Both the position numbers and the translations under genes were made by a program. A stretch of 9,312 nucleotides of DNA from JAFGTF01 sp035527995 (GTDB lineage: Bacteria > Spirochaetota > B62-G9 > DRHN01), in contig DATKZJ010000016.1 of the NCBI GenBank assembly GCA_035527995.1, positions 1-9,312 on the forward strand. Reading direction: 5' to 3'. This document shows positions 6,414 through 9,312 of this stretch, one piece after another (position 1 is the stretch's first letter; every line of letters starts with the position of its first letter). Under the pieces are notes generated by a model. That model saw only the letters and a list, made by a program, of their open reading frames with translations, was not told where the DNA came from and searched no databases.

Positions 6414-6454
6414 CCCCGTTTCTCATGACTAACAGCAAACTGTAAGTAACGGGG
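6414..6454 (+). other. Possible weak hairpin downstream of the main terminator
   Basis: Arms CCCCGTT (6414-6420) and AACGGGG (6448-6454) enclose 27 bases, with an inner ACAG/CTGT pairing, followed by CTTTTG. It could be a backup terminator on the plus strand. The large loop makes it uncertain. Confidence 0.3.
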
Positions 6455-6529
6455 CTTTTGACGCTTTCTTCACCGTAAATATTATTTTTTACATCTGCCA
6501 ATGGCTAACGAATTGTTTAGAAAAACGCA

Positions 6530-6907
6530 CTAATAATTCAGGTCCACCTGCAGCTTTCCTTTGCTCACGCCGTTTGGAACGATGCAGAGGATCCCGAACG
6601 GATCATCACCCTTCTGCACGAAGCGGTGGGACTCGTTCGGTTCGATGAGTACGGCATCCCCCTCCCGAAGGTCGTATTCCTCTCCTTCGAGATCGAGCTT
6701 TCCCTTCCCTTTCAGGACGAACACCTCGTGTTCGTAGGGGTGGAGATCAAGCGACGTTGCGCCTCCCTTATCCATCTCGAAGTATCTGAGCTCGAAGTTC
6801 GGTGCACCGAACTCCTCCACGATGAGGTACCTCACCGATACACCCTTCCTATATGATCTGTTGATACCCTTTTGCGGGATTTCATCCAGATTGATCTTGT
6901 ACATCAT
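6530..6907 (-). CDS. Small single-domain cupin protein
   Basis: A 125-residue cupin_2-type beta-barrel. Motif 1 is seen as DLHPYEHEVFVLKGKG (residues 54-69) and motif 2 as GDAVLIEPNESHRFV (83-97). Of the usual metal ligands, His56, His60/Glu61 and His94 are present, but the first His of the HxH pair is Asp54, so metal binding may be altered. No signal peptide or membrane segment is present. The ATG at 6907 is only three bases from AGGAG; the next ATG at 6904 has six-base spacing and may be the real start (124 residues). The gene stands alone, convergent with folD and separated from the ABC operon by more than 340 bp. Small cupins serve as isomerases, dioxygenases or ligand sensors; nothing here decides between them. 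Confidence 0.82.
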   Translation of the reverse strand: MMYKINLDEIPQKGINRSYRKGVSVRYLIVEEFGAPNFELRYFEMDKGGATSLDLHPYEHEVFVLKGKGKLDLEGEEYDLREGDAVLIEPNESHRFVQKGDDPFGILCIVPNGVSKGKLQVDLNY

Positions 6908-6952
6908 AAGCTCCTGTCATTCTTCTGCTTTACCGGTATCTCATGGCCTATG

Positions 6953-6977
6953 AAACCGGCTGTGCAGGCCGTTTTTT
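6953..6977 (+). terminator. Weak plus-strand terminator-like hairpin
   Basis: CGGC (6957-6960) pairs with GCCG (6968-6971) around a 7-base loop. Flanking AAA and TTT extend it past a bulged C, and six T residues follow (6972-6977). No plus-strand gene lies just upstream, so it may only stop antisense transcription towards the ABC operon, or be chance. Confidence 0.3.
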
Positions 6978-7047
6978 GATACGCACCCTAAACCCCGATT
7001 CCCCACAAAGTTCAGTAAATCCACCGTAAGGGCGATTGCCGGTTATC

Positions 7048-7188
7048 GGGATTGAAACACGAGATTCAAAAGTACCGTAAAAATATAATACACCGTCATC
7101 CCGATGTTCTTTGACAAAGGGCATCGGCTTTAGGAAAGATACCTTCTTTCGTGGGGGGCCATACATGCTGGTTCCCCGTTTCAATCCT
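7048..7188 (+). ncRNA. Candidate multi-hairpin RNA or palindromic element
   Basis: Inverted repeat GGATTGAAAC (7049-7058) and GTTTCAATCC (7178-7187), extendable by one G-U pair, encloses three local hairpins. These are 7101-7127 (12 pairs including two G-U, loop GAC), 7134-7150 (5 pairs) and 7153-7177 (9 pairs including two G-U, loop TACATGC). The last hairpin directly abuts the closing arm. The G-U pairs exist only if the plus strand is transcribed; on the minus strand they become C-A mismatches. An exact TATAAT lies at 7084-7089, but without a good -35 or a terminator. It may instead be a mobile palindromic repeat. No known RNA family is recognised. Confidence 0.3.
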
Positions 7189-7249
7189 ATGCAGTATGTT
7201 CCGGTTCATCCTTTGGAAAGGTTCGGGCTTTCGATAGGGGTGTGTAATA

Positions 7250-8050
7250 CTAGAGGATATGCTCCAGAAATCGTTTTGTTCTGTCCTTATCCGGCCGTTC
7301 GAAGAGCTTGTCAGGGGACCCCTCCTCAACGATCTCACCCTCGTCCATGAAGATGACGCGATTCGCAGCCGCTCGCGCAAACCCCATCTCGTGGGATACC
7401 ACCAGCATCGTCATCCCCTCCTGTGCGAGGGAGAGCATGACGTCGAGCACCTCCTTAATCATCTCCGGATCGAGTGCGGAGGTGGGCTCATCAAACAGCA
7501 TGACCTTCGGGTTCATCGCCAGAGCACGCGCTATGGCGACCCTCTGCTGCTGACCTCCGGAAAGCTGTAACGGATACGACTCCACCTTATCTTCGAGGCC
7601 GACCCTGCGAAGAAGCTCCCTTGCCCACTCATGGGCCTGTTTCTTCACCATGCGCTTCACAACGATGGGTGCGAGCGAAACATTGTCCAGTGCACTGAGA
7701 TGGAGGAAAAGGTTGAACGACTGGAACACCATTCCAGCCTCCTCTCTCACCAGGCGTATGTTGATGTCGCGGTCGGTAACACATACATCGTCTATCCAGA
7801 TACTTCCTGATGTGAGGTCCTCCAGGCGGTTGATGCATCGAAGAAGTGTTGATTTGCCGCTCCCGGATGGACCGATAATGAGGATTACCTCCTGAGGTTT
7901 CACAAGGAGGTCCACCTCTTTCAGCGCAACGAGCTTTGTCTTCCTGATCTTCGGTTTTTTTCTTCTCTTGGTCTCATCTGAGGATTCTCTCCCGAGAACA
8001 GTGAAGATCTTTGTCGCTTTCTCTATTCTTATCTTGTAGTTATTTGACAT
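7250..8050 (-). CDS. Polar amino-acid ABC transporter, ATP-binding subunit (GlnQ/HisP-like)
   Basis: A 266-residue cytoplasmic ATPase that powers amino-acid import with the permease encoded just upstream. Walker A GPSGSGKST is at 60-68, Q-loop Gln110 in MVFQSFNLF, signature LSGGQQQR at 163-170, Walker B VMLFDE at 183-188 and switch His220 (VVSHEMGFA). The MVFQSFNLF and EMGFARAAANR stretches are typical of the polar amino-acid (PAAT) group. It is about 20 residues longer than usual because of a lysine/arginine-rich insertion at about residues 19-40, between the first beta strand and the core. The ATG at 8050 lies inside the end of the permease gene (11-bp overlap) without a strong ribosome site, implying translational coupling. 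It is the last gene of the operon, with no clear terminator after it on the minus strand. The exact amino acid carried is unknown. Confidence 0.93.
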   Translation of the reverse strand: MSNNYKIRIEKATKIFTVLGRESSDETKRRKKPKIRKTKLVALKEVDLLVKPQEVILIIGPSGSGKSTLLRCINRLEDLTSGSIWIDDVCVTDRDINIRLVREEAGMVFQSFNLFLHLSALDNVSLAPIVVKRMVKKQAHEWARELLRRVGLEDKVESYPLQLSGGQQQRVAIARALAMNPKVMLFDEPTSALDPEMIKEVLDVMLSLAQEGMTMLVVSHEMGFARAAANRVIFMDEGEIVEEGSPDKLFERPDKDRTKRFLEHIL

Positions 8051-8816
8051 CTCTGCTGAGCCTATCCTCCATCATTCCAACGAGCCACGAAAAGAACAGC
8101 GTGAGGATGAGATACACAAGAGCAACTACCGTATACGTCTCGAAGTATTCGAAGGTCCTCGATGCAAACTCCCTCCCCCTGCGCAAAAGATCGGATACCG
8201 CGAGAATAGAGACGAGTGAGGAATCCTTCAACAGTGCTATAAATTCATTTCCCAGAGGCGGCAGCACGACCCGCAGGGTCTGCGGCAGTATGATGTGTCT
8301 CATCGCCTTGCCTCGCGAAAGGCCGAGTGCGAGCGCTGCTTCCATCTGGCCCCGAGGAATTGCCTGTATCCCCGCCCGTATGATCTCCGCGAGGTATGCC
8401 CCATAGCACACCGCCATAGCAATGATGGCGGAAGTGATATCCGGGATCTTTACGAGTCTGCCCAGCGCGTAGTATATGTAGAAGATCTGCACCAGGAGAG
8501 GTATTCCTCGGACCACTTCGACGTACACTGTCGCAACACGGTTCACCACCCGCACCCTCGAAACCCTCCCCAGTCCCGCGATAATCCCTATGACGAGTGC
8601 GAGCATGATGGAGAGCACGGTGACCTGAAAGGTCTTGACGATACCGTCCGGCAGGAAACGGATGATGTTCTTGTAAGGATCGGGAGAGTAGATGACGAGG
8701 AATATCAGTATGCCGATAGCCCCGAAGAAGGCTATTCTCCATGCCGAGAAGATCTCCCTTTCACCCTTCTGTGGTATGAGTGTTGCGTCAGATATCGGAA
8801 TCTTTTCCCTAGCCAT
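8040..8816 (-). CDS. Polar amino-acid ABC transporter, permease subunit (HisM/GlnP-like)
   Basis: A 258-residue inner-membrane permease of the HisMQ/GlnP family. Hydrophobic segments lie at about 26-44, 60-83, 105-118, 127-148, 190-210 and 226-247. The EAA loop that contacts the ATPase is GQMEAALALGLSRGKAMRHI (156-175), followed by LPQ and the typical PPLGNEFIALLKDSSL. EVVRGIPLLVQIFYIYYAL (100-118) is also family-typical. A single permease gene suggests a homodimer. The ATG at 8816 has no good Shine-Dalgarno, so the exact start is somewhat uncertain, but the N-terminal cytosolic stretch before the first membrane segment is plausible. It follows the binding-protein gene after a 121-bp gap containing a strong hairpin and overlaps the ATPase gene by 11 bp. 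Confidence 0.93.
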   Translation of the reverse strand: MAREKIPISDATLIPQKGEREIFSAWRIAFFGAIGILIFLVIYSPDPYKNIIRFLPDGIVKTFQVTVLSIMLALVIGIIAGLGRVSRVRVVNRVATVYVEVVRGIPLLVQIFYIYYALGRLVKIPDITSAIIAMAVCYGAYLAEIIRAGIQAIPRGQMEAALALGLSRGKAMRHIILPQTLRVVLPPLGNEFIALLKDSSLVSILAVSDLLRRGREFASRTFEYFETYTVVALVYLILTLFFSWLVGMMEDRLSRDVK

Positions 8817-8882
8817 TGTGTAAACCGTTTCTATCGTTTTTTTGCATAGTATGTAGAGCAGCTGTTGATATACGCAAAACTG

Positions 8883-8914
8883 TACAGCCCGGATGTATAA
8901 TCATCCGGGCTGTA
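8883..8914. terminator. Intercistronic hairpin between binding-protein and permease genes
   Basis: Perfect 13-bp inverted repeat: arms 8883-8895 and 8902-8914 (TACAGCCCGGATG and its complement), loop TATAAT, lying 23 bp after the binding-protein stop. On the minus strand only a short T run (CAGTTTTGCG) follows, so it probably acts as a partial terminator and 3'-end stabiliser. That would give more binding protein than membrane subunits, a common arrangement in such operons. Confidence 0.75.
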
Positions 8915-8937
8915 TATTTAATAATACTTGTAAGCGA

Positions 8938-9312
8938 TTACCTCAACCACTTTTTCTCGATCTCTGCGTATTTGGCGGTCCCTACGACCTTGTCGATTCC
9001 CCTGTTTATCGCCTCGAGCACCGCACTGTTTCCCAGTTGAACCGCAATGCCGTAGTACTCATCTGTAAAAGGCTTGCCAACGATCTTGAGCTTTCCCTTG
9101 TACGACTCGCTCTGCAGAGCGAAATCCGCTGCCACAGGTGTATCTGCGACGACTCCAGCGAGCCTTCCGTTCACAAGGTCTTCGAACGCCAGCCCGATCT
9201 CATCGTACTCCTTGAGTTTCACACCGGCCACCTTCTCCACCGCGAATGCGCCCGTGGTGCCTATCTGGGCCCCGAGGGTCTTTCCCTTGAGATCTGCAAT
9301 CGTTGATACGCC
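8938..9312 (-). CDS. Amino-acid ABC transporter periplasmic binding protein, C-terminal part (gene enters from right edge)
   Basis: The last 124 residues of a family-3 solute-binding protein (SBP_bac_3), which captures an amino acid outside the inner membrane and delivers it to the permease. The frame is open to the window edge, so the signal peptide and first lobe lie beyond 9312. Visible motifs are STIADLKGKTLGAQIGTTG (start of the second lobe), EDLVNGRLAGVVADTPVA, KIVGKPFTDEYYGIAVQLGN and the C-terminal EIEKKWLR. It is the first of the three transporter genes seen here; its promoter is outside the window. The ligand-contact residues of the first lobe are not visible, so the amino acid cannot be predicted. 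Confidence 0.93.
   Translation of the reverse strand, partial: GVSTIADLKGKTLGAQIGTTGAFAVEKVAGVKLKEYDEIGLAFEDLVNGRLAGVVADTPVAADFALQSESYKGKLKIVGKPFTDEYYGIAVQLGNSAVLEAINRGIDKVVGTAKYAEIEKKWLR

Larger units (their letters stand above)
6217..6529. other. 313-bp non-coding gap between convergent folD and cupin
   Basis: No plausible gene is seen. The gap holds a short hairpin of 5-bp arms (TCGAT/ATCGA) near 6285-6300 and the strong terminator at 6329-6361. From 6378 to 6460 there is a C/G-run-rich stretch with related CCCC-ATTTCTCA motifs and a second possible hairpin (6414-6454). An AT-rich tail follows near 6475-6490. The T-loop-like GGGGTTCAATCCCC at about 6404-6417 is not part of a tRNA. Confidence 0.6.
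6908..7249. other. 342-bp non-coding gap between cupin and ABC transporter operon
   Basis: I see no convincing gene. A minus-strand reading frame of 78 codons crosses it but starts with TTG, has no ribosome site and overlaps several hairpins. The gap contains a short hairpin plus T6 at 6953-6977, a stretch at 6991-7009 resembling motifs in the preceding gap, an isolated TATAAT on the plus strand (7084-7089) with no good -35, and the multi-hairpin region 7048-7188. Confidence 0.6.

Noticed and set aside
6400..6427. tRNA T-arm-like GGGGTTCAATCCCC
   Set aside because: The stem would have only three good pairs, no acceptor partner or anticodon arm lies upstream, and there is no CCA or discriminator context.
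7084..7089. Exact TATAAT as a promoter for a plus-strand RNA
   Set aside because: No acceptable -35 at 16-18 bp and no TG extension. Kept only as a note in the candidate RNA entry.
7082..7117. Minus-strand promoter for the cupin gene (TTGTCA with TATTAT)
   Set aside because: The spacer would be 21 bp and the site lies about 180 bp from the gene, inside the hairpin region; not convincing.
6948..7184. A 78-codon minus-strand frame in the cupin-ABC gap
   Set aside because: TTG start, no ribosome site, and it runs through several hairpins. It may reflect a dispersed repeat, but I cannot support it as a gene.
7049..7187. CRISPR-repeat-like ends (GGATTGAAAC and GTTTCAATCC)
   Set aside because: Only one copy in each orientation, with no regular spacing, no full-length repeat and no cas genes. 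Treated as an inverted repeat instead.

Overview
The window looks like chromosomal DNA of an anaerobic, Gram-negative-like bacterium that uses the methyl (folate) branch of the Wood-Ljungdahl pathway. A Desulfobacterota/syntrophic 'deltaproteobacterial' type genome is my best guess. The reasons are a long-form formate-THF ligase, a stand-alone FchA-type cyclohydrolase next to folD, a plant-like FatA/FatB thioesterase and moderate GC. The assignment is inferred from gene content only. There are no rRNA, tRNA, transposase, phage or CRISPR genes.

Layout. (1) 1-1721, minus: fhs, formate-tetrahydrofolate ligase, cut at the left edge, with its own sigma70-type promoter. (2) 1801-4368, minus: a three-gene operon read right to left, made of an extended-SDR epimerase/3beta-HSD-like reductase, a steroid 5-alpha-reductase (SRD5A) homologue and an acyl-ACP thioesterase. 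It is driven by a strong promoter at 4422-4450. (3) 4564-6216, plus, divergent from the operon: fchA then folD. The 108-bp gap between them holds three tandem 18-bp hairpin units and a 31-codon reading frame that overlaps the fchA stop. A strong terminator follows at 6329-6361. (4) 6530-6907, minus: a lone small cupin, flanked by two non-coding stretches of over 300 bp that hold hairpins and short related repeats. (5) 7250-9312, minus: a polar amino-acid ABC transporter read right to left as binding protein (cut at the right edge), intergenic hairpin, permease, ATPase.

How the genes fit together. Fhs, FchA and FolD make the complete route formate + THF -> 10-formyl-THF -> 5,10-methenyl-THF -> 5,10-methylene-THF. 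This FolD has lost the lysine and glutamine that the bifunctional family needs for cyclohydrolase activity, but keeps the Tyr and Asp. The linked FchA probably supplies the missing step, so each protein would do one reaction. The lipid-type operon sits between fhs and fchA-folD and resembles a small enone/steroid- or isoprenoid-modifying cassette. Its SRD5A homologue keeps the Glu/Tyr pair known from human SRD5A2. Its substrate cannot be read from the sequence.

Most worth checking: the specialised FolD, the hairpin array between fchA and folD, the SRD5A-SDR operon, and the multi-hairpin region at 7048-7188.
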